A stretch of 64,000 nucleotides of DNA, taken from the NCBI RefSeq assembly GCF_963082655.1, contig NC_081553.1:208572435-208636434 (forward strand), written 5' to 3'. Shown piece after piece: positions 1-10,501 of the stretch. The notes beneath the pieces are model-generated. The model saw nothing but the letters and a program-made list of their open reading frames with translations. It did no database searches and was not told the origin of the DNA. Made by a program: the position numbers and the translations under genes. The DNA comes from Stomoxys calcitrans (lineage: Eukaryota > Arthropoda > Insecta > Diptera > Muscidae). Every line of letters begins with the position of its first letter. Position 1 is the stretch's first letter.

Positions 1-241
1 CCGACCTACACTAATAAGAAGTATTTGTGCAAAATTTCAAGCGGCTAGCTTTACTCCTTCGGAAGTTAGCGTGCTTTCGGCAGACAGACGGACAGACTGA
101 TGGACATGGCAAGATCGACATCAAATGTCGCGACGATCAAGAATATATATACTTTATGGGATCTCAGACGAATATTTCGAGTAGTTACAAACAGAATGAC
201 GAAATTAGTATACCCCCCATCTTATGGTGGAGGGTATAAAA
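1..241 (-). repeat. Helentron-like interspersed repeat, 5' end (reverse copy, cut by window edge)
   Basis: This is the 5' part of the abundant fly repeat, read on the minus strand. It shows the family marks: a run of CAGACGGACAGAC-type sequence near 80-100, an 'aagaatatatatactttatgggatc' type stretch near 140-170, and the closing CCCCCCATCTTATGGTGGAG then GGGTATAAAA at 207-238. The short open frame across it has no known domain. Family classification is inferred from the copies elsewhere in the window; the rest of this copy lies outside. Confidence 0.7.
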
Positions 242-337
242 AGTAATCCCAAAAAAGAAAATTTTAAGTTAGCAATTGCTTAATTGTTTTCCACACCACT
301 ACTATATTTGGGGTTAGCTGAAACTAGAATCTATATA

Positions 338-780
338 CGTACATGTGGGTTAACCGCAGGAACATGAACCTGAAGTCCGCTTTTGGGGCGAAGGCATGTG
401 GACCCCCCGAAATCCCCCTTATTGGGAAGTGCTCCAACCTGGTCAATATGCATATCAAACGAAAGATAATAACAAGTAGAATACAAATGTGCAAAACAAA
501 TTCTAAAAATTGGACCCGGGAATGGCCTTTGGGGCCTTCAAAATATTTGGACCTTTTAACCTAGGCAATATGGGTATCAAATGAAAGGGATTGAAGAATA
601 GATTATTAATGTGGTATAGTAGATAGAAATGAGAATGAAAGAATTTTAAACATTTTTTTTTTATTTTATGGGACAAAAATGGAAAAGGATCTAAGGTGAA
701 AATTTGTTCATCTGTCCCCTAAAATAAACACATTTTTCATTTATTTTCATTTCATACCCATATGGAAGCCATGTCTGCAT
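338..780. repeat. Degenerate interspersed repeat fragment
   Basis: The stretch contains phrases such as 'gggtatcaaatgaaag' (572-587) and 'catatcaaacgaaagata' (452-469). These recur as degenerate modules and resemble tandem repeats seen in non-coding parts of fly transposable elements. The 73-codon frame at 343-564 has no recognisable domain. I infer an old repeat remnant of unknown class. Confidence 0.35.
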
Positions 781-1935
781 GGGTTATAGTTAACCGAACG
801 CCATAATATTGAATTAATTTCTGATTGGCATCAAGAGAAAAAACAGGAGGATTTGCGTTTCTCTTTTTGCAAAAATCATTTTCTCCTTTATAGCATGAGA
901 CGGCCAACCTCCTCTTATGGTTAGGATATAAAAAGGTTTTTTTTTGCCTTAAATTGCTAAAATTTCTTTGGAAATATTTTCTTTGTTTTAGTTTTAAACA
1001 TCAATCTTGAGGTGATTGCTCCATTATAAAGCTAGTATTGCCTAAAATATCCCCTAAGTACATGCATGGAAGCATGACACCCAATTCACTTCACTTCACC
1101 ATCGATGCTGTTGTGGCCCCCTTAGTATACGATTTTTTTAATTTTATAAACCAACAAATGAAGTGAAAAATATAAAACAATAAGGGAGAATGTAAACTTT
1201 TTTTATAGCATTGCAGAAACATTTTGATTCAAAAGGGGCAAAATGCCCGCTGACTCGGTGAAATCTTTATTTAAGCTGCAAGGAAGATGGGTCAAAGCTG
1301 CCAAGCAAAAAAGGAAAGTCTTACAAACACATGCCGACGTTATACTTTTATGTATGGGTTCCTAATACTGTAACTCCCTATACTTATATTTAATTTAAAC
1401 AAAATTTTACAAATGCTTTGTTACTGCTACTATTGCAGCAATCATTACGGCTGCCACATTAAAACATCTGTTTGTAGCATTCAATCTCCTCTGGCATACC
1501 ATACTCTCTGGCCAAAGTTGCTTACCAATAATTGTACTATTAAATATATCAACGGGGATTTTGCACAACAGAACTTAAATGCAATTTAATGATAACATTT
1601 TTAAGCTTAAATCTTATTTAACAAAACAGAAATTGCTATTATTAGCTAACACGAGAGCTTTGGATAGTGGATGGATGGTTTAAATGTTTTATTTCACAAT
1701 GCTTAATGCTGCCACCATATGTTGGCTGAGCATGATGCATGTTTCTTAAGTCTTTTGTATTGTTTTGAGGAGGAGAGATAAGCATTTCTTAAGCCATTTG
1801 TTTGAAATTGAATGCAATATTACATGATGTCAAATGAATATGAAAGTGTGTGCAAGATGAGATTAAGACATCTAAGGTGGTTTGAAAGGGGAAAAATGTA
1901 TTTTGAGTTTTTTTTTTTTAAATAATTGTTATATT
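781..1935. other. AT-rich non-coding stretch
   Basis: No open frame of note, no RNA gene and no clear transposon termini are visible. One copy of a recurring motif sits at about 1743-1760 (reverse complement of ACAAAAGACTTAAGA; see findings). It looks like ordinary intergenic or intronic fly DNA. Confidence 0.5.
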
Positions 1936-1936
1936 T

Positions 1937-3024
1937 TTAATTTTTATGCCCTCCATCATGGGGTGGGGATGTATACTAATATCGGCATTCCATGTGTAAC
2001 TAATCGGAATAGACTCAATAAAGTAACGTCGTCTTGAAAATCGATTTAGCTATGTCCGTCCGTCTGTCGAAAGCACGCTAACTTCCGAACGAATAAAGCT
2101 AAGCGCTTGAAATTTTCCTATTAGTGTAGGTCAGTTGTGATTGTAAATGGGCCAAATTGGTTCATGTTTTGATATAGCTTTCATATAAACTGATCTCCCG
2201 ATTTGACTTCTTGAATCTCTAGAGGGTGCAATGTGCACAATTATAGTCCAAGTCGTTTCATTATTCCCAATTTTACTTCTTCAGCCTATAGAGAAGGCAA
2301 TTCTTATCCGATTTGAGTGAAATTTTGCGTGTAATGTTCTTCTATAACCTTCAACAACTGTGCTATATGCATATATTCCAAATCAGTCTATTACCTGGTA
2401 TAGCTCCCATATAAACCGATCTCCCGACTTCTTGAGTCCTTATAAGCCCCAATTTTTGTCCGATTTGGCAAAAATTTAGCATGTGCTGTTCCGTTGTGAC
2501 TTCCAACAACTGTGCCATAAATGGTCCGAATCGGTCTACAACCTGATATAGCTTCCATATAAACCGATGTGCCGGTTTGACTTCTTAAGCCCTTACAATT
2601 TTTGTCCGATTTGTAATGACTTTCAACAAATGTGTTTTTTGGTACGATCCAAATCGGTCTATAACCTGATATAGCTCCCATATAAACCGATCTCCCGCTT
2701 TGACTTTTTGAATTTTTATAAGCCGCAATCTTTGTCCGATTTGGCTGAAATTTTGCATGCGGTGTTCCGTTTAGACTTCCAACAACTGTGCCAAATACGG
2801 TTCAAGTCAGTCTATAACCTGATATAGCTGTAAACTGGTCATGTAAACTGGTCTCTCGATCATACTTGTTCGGTTCCTAGAAGCTTTAAAGTATGTTAGC
2901 TTGACAGAATTTTGAATAAAATTATGCCCATCTAATAACTTTATTTTGTATAAATTTTTAACAGAATCCATGGTGGTGGGTTCCCAAGATTCGGTCCGGC
3001 CGAACTTACCCCGCTTATACTTGT
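1937..3024 (+). repeat. Helentron-like interspersed repeat, near full length
   Basis: The 5' end carries the subterminal motif TATGCCCTCCATCATGGGG (1944-1962). It is followed by the conserved block with CCGTCCGTCTGTCGAAAGCACG (2055-2076) and then diverged modules built on 'gatatagct(g/c)ccatataaaccgatc', at about 2172, 2398, 2548, 2668 and 2820. The 3' end has GGTGGTGGGTTCCCAAG (2972-2988) followed by the GC hairpin TTCGGTCCGGCCGAA (2990-3004). There is no coding capacity, so it must be non-autonomous. The 96-codon minus-strand frame here is only the modules read backwards. Confidence 0.7.
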
Positions 3025-3150
3025 TCCTTTTCTTTTTTGATCGTCATGATATTTTGAGTCGATGTCCGTCTGTCTGTTTGTCGAAAGCACGCCAACTTTC
3101 GAAGGAGTAAAGCCAGGCGCTTGAAATTTTGCACAAATACTTTTTATTAG

Positions 3151-3456
3151 GCAACCGTAGCGCAGAGGTTAGCATGTCCGCCTATGACGCTGAACGCCTG
3201 GGTTCTCGCCTGGCGAGACCATCAGAAAACATTTTCAGCGGTGGCTTTCCCCTCCTAATGCTGGCAACATTTGTGAGGTAATATGCCATGTAGAACTTTT
3301 CTCCGAAGAGGTGTCGCACTGCGGCACGCCGTTCGAACTCGGCTATAAAAAGGAAGCTCCTTATCATTGAGCTTAAACTTGAATCGGACTGCACTCATTG
3401 ATATGTGAGAAGTTTGCCCCTGTTCCTTTGTGGAATGTTTGTGGGCAAAATTTGCA
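3151..3456 (+). mobile_element. tRNA-derived SINE, full length with 12-bp target-site duplication
   Basis: The head resembles a tRNA gene, with an A-box-like TAGCGCAGAGGTTAGC (3158-3173) and a decayed B box GGGTTCTCGCC (3200-3210). The body is shared with four other copies in this window: 'catcagaaaacattttcagcgg', 'cgccgttcgaactcggctat' and the tail 'ttgatatgtgagaagtttgcccc'. It is flanked by ACTTTTTATTAG (3139-3150) and ACTTCTTATTAG (3457-3468), a 12-bp duplication with one mismatch, as expected for LINE-driven retroposition. It is transcribed by RNA polymerase III in principle and does not encode protein. Confidence 0.8.
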
Positions 3457-3629
3457 ACTTCTTATTAGTGTAGGTCGGTTGGAATTTTAAATGGGCCATA
3501 TCGGTCCATGTTTTGATATAGCTGCCATATAAACGGATCTTGCATGTTGACTTCTTGAGCCACTAGAAGGTGCAATTTTTATCCAGTTTGGCTGAAATTT
3601 TGCTTGATGGGGTTTGTTATGAAAGTAGA

Positions 3630-3705
3630 GCCTGGCCGGGATTCGAACCAGGGCACACGGAGTAACAACAAGAGTCGTTAGCGTTGTCTGGCGTTCACAG
3701 CCATC
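3630..3705 (-). repeat. tRNA-like SINE head fragment
   Basis: On the minus strand there is a perfect B-box-like GGTTCGAATCC (reverse complement of 3639-3649) in a tRNA-like setting. No clear acceptor stem or complete cloverleaf can be made by eye, so I read it as a SINE head or tRNA pseudogene rather than a functional tRNA. Confidence 0.35.
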
Positions 3706-3725
3706 AATACGACTTCCAACAGATG

Positions 3726-4550
3726 CACACAATCATGTGTATACCAAGGGAGTAATGTAATTGTGTAGACAAAAAATCTGCCATTACTCAAAGACACATG
3801 AATTGGGAAAAGTACAGCTAATAGACAGGGTTGTCGAGCGTGGTTAATGTGGTATTTATATCATAGATGCTTTTTTTTGCCAATATATTCGAGTTTTGAA
3901 ATTTTCACACCTGATATGACCGATGAGTAATTCTAACCAAATTAAGAAACCTATCCCATTGTGGTTAGTATGTGTTGCGATCTCTAGCTTTCCTTTTCCA
4001 TTTGCGAAGAAAATCCTCCATAATTAGGCTCGTCTCGAAAGAGAAACAAACAGAAAATTGAGAAATGTTTTTATTTAATTGGATTTCTCAATGGATTTTA
4101 TTTCACACCTGTTTATACATAAACAAATTTCTTCTTATCCTTGTTATGTCTGTGTACACTCACTTTGAGATAGTTTAAATCAATTCCATTTCTTATGCAA
4201 ATTTACGAGTATATTGACTGAATCAGTTGACCAGTATTCCAAAAAAATAACTGGTCTTTCCGCTTTTGTTTGCCGTTTTGAAAATCTCTCACATTAATCT
4301 TTCAGAGTAAGACAAAAAAAAAACATCTAAATTGAATATAATGCAACGCACAGTTTCCCATATTAACGTTGTCTATGACTGGCTGGTTTAATAGTAAGCT
4401 GGAGTTTTAGTATTTTTTTGCATTATTTACCTACATATCGCTCAGATATGTTTTTTTGTTATATGCGTTTTTTCTTCAAATCAATGGCCATTAAATAAAT
4501 CTTCAAAGCATTTCCTCTTGGTTTGGCCTTTTACGCAAATCTAAATGAGT
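3726..4550. other. AT-rich non-coding stretch
   Basis: No repeat family, RNA gene or plausible coding frame is visible. Confidence 0.5.
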
Positions 4551-4605
4551 TTTTTTTATACCCACCACCATAGGATGGGAGGTCTATTCATTTTTCCTCT
4601 TTGTC
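4551..4605 (+). repeat. Helentron-like repeat, 5' end only
   Basis: A solo 5' terminus: TTTTTTTATACCCACCACC, then ATAGGATGGGAGG and 'tattcattt', as at the starts of the other plus-strand copies. Nothing of the downstream modules follows, so the copy is severely truncated. Confidence 0.55.
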
Positions 4606-5149
4606 TGGTAATAATGTTGATAATAATAAACCTTTCATAGTGCTGATAGCGAATTGTAGCACTTGTCTCACTTTTCGCAAAAGTGCAAAAATTTGGATAT
4701 TGATTGATTTCTTATGCAAATTTTTTTCTTAATGACTGTTAAAAGTCGGGCTGTTTTTTTTTTTAATGTGGTTCTGTAGTGAAACCTGTGTCATAAAATG
4801 CTGATAAATTGTTGAGGTGTTGAATTTGAGAAATTTAACATTGATGGTCACATTTGAATAGTTTTTAACACTCATTGTATGCTTGAGGGCCTTTTTATGA
4901 TAAAGTTGGTCAACTCCTATGGTCATGATTAATGTTACTTTTATGACTTCTAAAACAGAATTTGTGGTTGTAGAGTTAATTAGGAATAAATTACAGAAAT
5001 TTATCACTTGTATTGAATGTCAAAGTTATTGGATTTATGCGAATTTGTTAAAATATTTGCAATCATTTTTTATAATAAAATTTGGGTGGTAACTAAAAAA
5101 GATTTTTTTTTGAAAAAATTTTTTTATAACTATTATTGCATTTTGATTA
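4606..5149. other. AT-rich non-coding stretch
   Basis: Very AT-rich. A 92-codon minus-strand frame (4729-5007) is low in complexity and has no recognisable domain; I do not call it a gene. Confidence 0.45.
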
Positions 5150-5157
5150 CTATTGGG

Positions 5158-5388
5158 TTGCCCAAAAAGTAATTGCGGATTTTTCATGTAGTCGGCGTTG
5201 ACAAATTTTTTCACAGCTTGTGACCCTGTAATTGCATTCTTTCTTCTGTCAGTTATCAGCTGTTACTTTTAGCTTGCTTTAGAAAAAACGTGTAAAAAAA
5301 GTATATTTGATTAAAGTTCATTCTAAGTTTTATTAAAAATGCATTTACTTTCTTTTAAAAAATCCGCAATTACTTTTTGGTAACCCAA
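5158..5388. mobile_element. Mariner MITE (internally deleted mariner, about 230 bp)
   Basis: The termini are TTGGGTTGCCCAAAAAGTAA on the left and its inverted complement, slightly decayed (TTTTTGGTAACCCAA), on the right. Both match the ends of the mariner copies at 9.4 and 39.45 kb. The interior is the element's two ends joined, with 'gtcggcgttgacaaatttttt' on one side and 'gattaaagttcattctaag' on the other. It has no transposase and would need a mariner enzyme supplied in trans. A flanking TA on each side fits mariner insertion. Confidence 0.8.
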
Positions 5389-7218
5389 TATTTCCTTTTT
5401 CCAACTGAAGGAATTGTTTATATATTGAACTAGCTGACCCGGGCCCGCTCCTCTGCGCTTTCTTTTGCTTTATACGGAACAAAAGTTTCCTTGGAATATT
5501 TATTTTCGACAATTACAGATCTTTTAGTGAAATACCATGCTATGAAAATAGTATATCGCTTGACTAACAGTTTAACAATATAAGTGCCTTTATCTGAATC
5601 CCATATGATCTTTATTGGTCTACGAATTCAAGCTTGGATGTAAGGTGTACTCCATTCTTAAAATACTTCATATCAGATCGATATTCTCATGATGTCTGAT
5701 TTAGTGGTGTTTTCGGGGGAGAGTTGGTCCCCCAGATACTTGGCCCTGAAAAAATGTCAGCATCGTGCTTTTCCCTCAAATACTATTTATTTAAACCCCA
5801 TATTGCCATTGGCTTAAGAGGAGTTTATAGAATGAGGCGTCCCCTAAACACATGGCCCCAAAATAGGTTACCAAATTCGTTTTCTAATCTTAAATATGAA
5901 AATTTTCTCCCTTTGGGGGTGTTTTGGTGAAGAGATGATGCCCTAAATACATGGTCCTACATTTGGATATCAAATTCGTATTCTATTCCCAAATACCTTT
6001 ATTTGAGCCCCATATTGCGATGGTCCCTAAAAAATTGCTGTTTATGGGGTATTTTGGGAAAGGGGTAGACCCCCAGAAAATTGGTCCCGAAAATGGGTAT
6101 CAATTCTTGCTCTACCCCCCAATACCTATCATTTAAGGTCCACATTGACATGGTCGGTAAATATGCCTGATTTAGGAGTGTTTTGGGGAGTGGGGTGGTC
6201 TTCCAAATTCTAAGCCCTGAAAATATATCAGCAACGTGCTCTATTCTCATATTTCATTTATTTGAACTTCATTTTGCCATTGCCCTCAAAATTGGATATC
6301 AAATTCGTTTTCTAGTCTCATTTAAACTCTTTATTGCAAAAGTCAGCAAATAAGTCCGGTTTGGGGTATTGGCCCTAAAAACTATGAATATTTATTTCCA
6401 CTCTTTTTAAGACCCAAATTGTCTTGGTGAGCAAACGTCCGTGGGTGGGACGTCCGCTGGACTGTTGGCCCCTAATGTTGATATCAGATACGTGGTCTAC
6501 TCCCAAATACCTTTAATTTGAGCCCCATATTTCCATAGTTGGCAAACATGACCTGCTTGGGGGTATTTTGGGGATGGGCGGCCACTCAGTGAGTTGGCCT
6601 TGAAAATATATATCGGATTCGTGTTCCACTTTAAAAACCCTCTCATTTGAGCCTCATATTGCAATAGTCAGATAACACTTCCCATTTGGGTGGTGTTGTG
6701 GGGGTGGGGTGGCCCCATAGTCATTTTTGATATCAAATTCGTGCTTTACTTCCAAATACCATCCATTTGAGTTCCATATTGCCTTTTGGGGAGGCTTTTT
6801 GGGGAGAGGTGGGCCCCCAAACACTTGGTCCCATATTTGAATATCAGATTTATATTCTACATTCAAATACCTTTTATTTAAGCCCCATATTCCCATGGTC
6901 AGTAAATAAGTCCAGTTTTGGGGGATGTTTTGGGAAAGGAGTGGACCCGCAGAAACGTGGTCCCACATTTGGATATTAGATTCGTATTCAACTCGCAAAT
7001 ACTTTTCATTTGAGTCCCATATTGCCATGGTCGGTAAATATGTCCGATTTAGGGGTGGTCCCCCTAGCACTTGGTCCGACAATTTGATATCATATTCGTT
7101 TGAGTCCTATATTGTCGTGATTGATCAAAATATATGTTTGATAGGTTTAAGGGTGGGGCAGCCCCCCTAGGTACCCCATCCGAAATTTGGATACCAAATT
7201 TTTATTTTTGGGGTACTA

Positions 7219-7816
7219 AAGGGTGATTTTTGTGAGGTTAGGATTTTCATGCATTAGTATTTGACAGATCACGTGGGATTTCAGACATGGTGTCAAAGAG
7301 AAAGATGCTCAGTATGCTTTGACATTTCATCATGAATAGACTTACTAACGAGCAACGCTTGCAAATCATTTTCAGTGAATCATTTTCAGTGAAATCATTT
7401 TCAGTGAATCGACAAATTTTGTTCAGCGATGAGGCTCATTTCTGGTTGAATGGCTACGTAAATAAGCAAAATTGCCGCATTTGGAGTGAAGAGCAACCAG
7501 AAGCCGTTCAAGAACTGCCCATGCATCCCGAAAAATGCACTGTTTGGTGTGGTTTGTACGCTGGTGGAATCATTGGACCGTATTTTTTCAAAGATGCTGT
7601 TGGACGCAACGTTACGGTGAATGAACACATTTCGAACCGAACACTGATTTTGGTAATAAAATTCAATGATTTGCAAGCGTTGCTCGTTAGTAAGTCTATT
7701 CATGATGAAATGTCAAAGCATACTGAGCATCATTCTCTTTGACACCATGTCTGAAATCCCACGTGATCTGTCAAATACTAATGCATGAAAATCCTAACCT
7801 CCAAAAAATCACCCTT
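7219..7816. mobile_element. Fold-back Tc1/mariner-superfamily derivative
   Basis: Two near-identical inverted arms of 152 bp (7219-7370 and 7665-7816) both start AAGGGTGATTTTT and both carry the transposase start region. The flanking dinucleotide is TA (7217-7218 and 7817-7818), the superfamily's target. The middle holds a piece of transposase. This resembles a one-sided inverted duplication of the element's 5' end, with loss of the 3' end. It is non-autonomous but has two functional-looking ends. Confidence 0.8.
7332..7742 (+). pseudogene. Tc1/mariner-superfamily transposase fragment
   Basis: The protein begins MNRLTNEQRLQII, the known N-terminus of a widespread insect DDE transposase. After a short direct repeat of 'attttcagtgaatc' (7368-7408) it jumps to the catalytic core: ILFSDEAHFWLNGYVNKQN (first catalytic Asp in SDEAH) and VWCGLYAGGIIGPYFFKDA. 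It then runs into the inverted arm and loses all homology. The helix-turn-helix region between residues about 15 and 25 and the second and third catalytic acidic residues are missing, so it cannot be active. The same N-terminus is also encoded on the minus strand at about 7703 because of the fold-back structure. Confidence 0.8.
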
Positions 7817-8075
7817 TATATGAAAGCACACAAAATTTCGCTTAAATCGCACCACCCATCCCCGAGATCTGGCGTTTTTGAAAATTAGGGTAAGGGGGAG
7901 GGTCCGCCCCCCCCCAAAAAATGTAGTACCCTATTTTCACCACGGGGTCATTATGCACCATCTGTGAAAATTTCAAGAAAATCGGTTCAGCCGTTTCTGA
8001 GTCTATAAGGAACACACAAACAAACAAACCTGCAAACAAACACAAATTGATTTTTATATATAAAAAGATATACTT

Positions 8076-8345
8076 CATCTAAATTTGTTAAACATATGTA
8101 AAGCGGTTTTTTAACATATATTAAAATTTTAATAACATTTATAATGTCTCCTTTGATTTAATGTTAATTTCTTTATATCGAAGAGAGGAATAAACGCAAA
8201 ATTTCTTTTGTTTATGAAAATTGCTGAAGTAATCAAATTGTCTTACCTTTGGCAGAAAAAATAATTAGAACGTAAGAATTGTAATCTGAAATGGAGAGAA
8301 ATGAGGGAAAAATGTAATAATTTGATTTAAAGAAATAAAATAAAA
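8076..8345. other. AT-rich non-coding stretch
   Basis: Short AT-rich spacer between two repeat elements. Nothing recognisable is visible. Confidence 0.5.
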
Positions 8346-8349
8346 TGAA

Positions 8350-9267
8350 GAATTTTGGTAGTTATATATACCAACAATACGGAGTAAAAAATTACCAGCT
8401 GATGGCAGCTATATCCAAGTATGATACGATCTTCACCATAGTCAAGAAGGATATGTAGGAATCCAATGCAACTCACTGTACAAAATTTCATCAAAATTGG
8501 GTAATAAATATGCCATTTATGGTTGAAAGATCTTCAATGAGGAAATCGGTCTATATGGGTGCCGATGGTGCGATTTGAACTATATTCTGCGCGGACGGAA
8601 GGGCATTACACAGCTCACTGTGCCAAATTTATGCGAAATCAGATAATAGAGGCGCCTGTTATGGACCCCTAGAACTTAAATCGGGAGATAGGTATATATG
8701 GCACCTATATCCAAATATAGTCCGTTATAGACCATACTCAGTTGCGATGTCAAAAGGTTTATCGTATCTCACTGAGTCAAATTTTAGCGAAATTGGGTAT
8801 TATATGTGGCTTTATGGGTTCAAGACCTTAAATCGGGGTCTATGTGGTCGGTCTATATGGCACCTATATCCATTTATAGACTGAACTGAACCACATTCGG
8901 CATAACTGTCGATGGGCCTAACGAAACTCACTGATTCAATTTGAGTCATTCGGACTCTGCTATCAATGAGATTAAACTTGAATCGGATAGCACTCCTAGA
9001 TATACAATTTGCAACTCTACATTTGGCTGTAGCATGATAACAACAGATCGACGGACGGACGAACATGGCTTCATTAGTGTGGAAGCTATCGTGATATTGA
9101 TAGTTGGAGCGACATACAAGACTAGGTTGAATGTAGGGATGATCAAGAATATATATATTTTATGGGCTAGCCAATCAATATGAACGATGAATGAAGATTG
9201 TAGCACCCCGATGATTACTCCATCGCAACAATATTGGATATAAAATGCAATGATGGTTGGTATAAAA
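8350..9267 (-). repeat. Helentron-like interspersed repeat (reverse copy)
   Basis: Read on the minus strand, it ends at about 9267 with the 5' motif (GGTTGGTATAAAAAAC on the plus strand). It contains the ACGGACGGACGAACATGGC block at 9050-9068 and modules such as 'cggtctatatggcacctatatcc' at 8680-8720 and 8850-8880. The 3' hairpin is not recognisable. A SINE-derived scrap lies at about 8964-9016. Confidence 0.6.
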
Positions 9268-9404
9268 AACATAGCATTTTTAAGTCATTTAGGAATTCCG
9301 AGTCGAATTCAAATTTCTTCCCCAGAGTCGGAGTGGAGCCAGTATTGGCCAAGTCCACTCCCTTGGTTTCTACAGCCTTATAGATATGAATGTGACATGT
9401 TATA

Positions 9405-10354
9405 TTGGGTTGCCTTAAAAGTAATTGTGGATTTTTTAAAAGAAAGTAAATGCATTTTTAATAAAACTTAGAATGAACTTTAATCAAATATATAATTGCC
9501 ATTTTGTTCGATAACCTTTTGCCATCTTCCGACAAATTTAGTATTCCACGCTCATAGAACTTCTGGCCTTTATCTGCAAAAAACTGAACCAAGTGCGATT
9601 TTATAGCCTCATCATTGCCGAATGTTTTACCATTTAAGGAGTTCTGCAAAGATCGAAGTAAATGGTAGTCTGATGGTGCAAGGTCAGGGCTATATGGTGG
9701 ATGCATCAAAAGTTCCCAGCCAAGCTCACTCAGTTTTTGGCGAGTGACCAAAGATGTGTGCGGTCTAGCGTTGTCCTGGTGGAATATGACACCTTTACGA
9801 TTGACCAATTCTGGTCGCTTCTCCTTGATGGCTGTATTCAATTTGTCCAATTGTTGACAGTAAACATCCGAATTAATCGTTTGGTTCCTTGGAAGCAGCT
9901 CAAAATATACCACACCCTTCCAATCCCACCAAACAGACAGTATACCTTCTTTTGGTGGATATCAGCCTTTGAAGTGGTTTGAGCTGCTTCACCATGCTTG
10001 GACCATGATCGTTTTCGACTAACGTTGTTGTAAACAATCCATTTTTCATCTCCAGTTATGATTCGTTTTAAAAACGGATCGAATTCATTGCGTTTAAGGT
10101 GCATATCACAAGCGTTGATTGCGTTTGTTAAATGAATTTCTTTCAATACATGTGGTACCCATATTAAAATTGACGCCAAACAAACAAATGTAAACAACAT
10201 TTCGCGCACTTTTTTTCTAAAGCAAGCTAAAAGTAACAGCTGATAACTGACAGAAGAAAGAATGCAATTACAGAGCCACAAGCCGTTGAAAAAATTTGTC
10301 AACGCCGACTATATTACTACTATATTACCAACAATTACTTTTTGGGCAACCAAA
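9405..10354 (-). mobile_element. Mariner element, internally deleted (950 bp)
   Basis: The ends are TTGGGTTGCC (9405) and GGGCAACCAAA (10344-10354), with flanking TA at 9403-9404 and 10355-10356. Full mariners are about 1.3 kb; this copy lacks the first third of the transposase gene. The same deletion, and an odd repeated 'tattactactatatta' next to the right end (10312-10327), occur in the copy at 39.45 kb. Both therefore descend from one deleted progenitor. Confidence 0.85.
9458..10302 (-). pseudogene. Mariner transposase, N-truncated and frameshifted
   Basis: The transposase cuts and rejoins the element at TA. The visible parts, in order, are the WVPHVL motif, ITGDEKWIVYNN (first catalytic Asp), FHQDNARPH (second Asp) and YSPDLAPSDYHL (third Asp). 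There are 34 residues between the second and third Asp, the mariner DD34D signature. The reading frame is broken near 9913-9960: the C-terminal part is at 9458-9913 and the preceding part at 9838-10302. Compared with the 39.5-kb copy, a base has been lost in the 'gtataccttctttt' stretch. The DNA-binding N-terminus (roughly the first 110 residues) is absent. Non-functional. Confidence 0.85.
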
Positions 10355-10501
10355 TAGAAGTTATACTTTAAACTTAAATGATATTCACCAAATTTTTAGA
10401 GTTCGTTCTTGGGTCAAAAAAGTGATATCTATAGAATTATGTGACGATTCGACAAGTAATGCACCTGTACTTTAATTACAAAACCACATTAACTTACATT
10501 A
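10355..10501. other. Short non-repetitive spacer
   Basis: AT-rich spacer between the mariner copy and the minisatellite. Nothing recognisable is visible. Confidence 0.4.

Larger units (their letters stand above)
3031..3725 (+). repeat. Helentron-like repeat, 5'-truncated, split by a SINE
   Basis: It begins inside the conserved GATCGTCATGATATTTTGAG block and lacks the CCACCACC 5' motif. It continues through 'cacaaatactttttattag', is interrupted by a tRNA-derived SINE at 3151-3456, and resumes with 'cttattagtgtaggtcggtt'. The modules fade after about 3610. The junctions with the SINE are exact, so the SINE is younger. Confidence 0.65.
5434..8075. mobile_element. Large non-autonomous repeat with about 180-bp degenerate modules
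   Basis: It starts with 'actagctgacccgggc' (5434) and ends with 'aaaatcggttcagccgtt' (7979-7996), 'acacacaaacaaacaaac' and 'tttttatatataaaaag' (8051-8067). That tail is typical of non-LTR or SINE-like insect repeats. Between them (about 5640-7200) lie roughly nine degenerate modules containing 'tttatttgagccccatattgccatgg', 'cccccagatacttgg' and 'ggggtgttttgggga'. The open frames here on both strands simply follow the modules. A fold-back Tc1/mariner derivative is inserted at 7219-7816. Class is uncertain. Confidence 0.5.

Noticed and set aside
3151..3230. Functional tRNA gene
   Set aside because: The tRNA-like head is part of a 306-bp element with target-site duplication and other copies; the B box is decayed.
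7401..7703. Separate minus-strand gene beginning MNRLTNEQRLQII
   Set aside because: It is the second arm of the fold-back element; the protein loses homology after about 30 residues.
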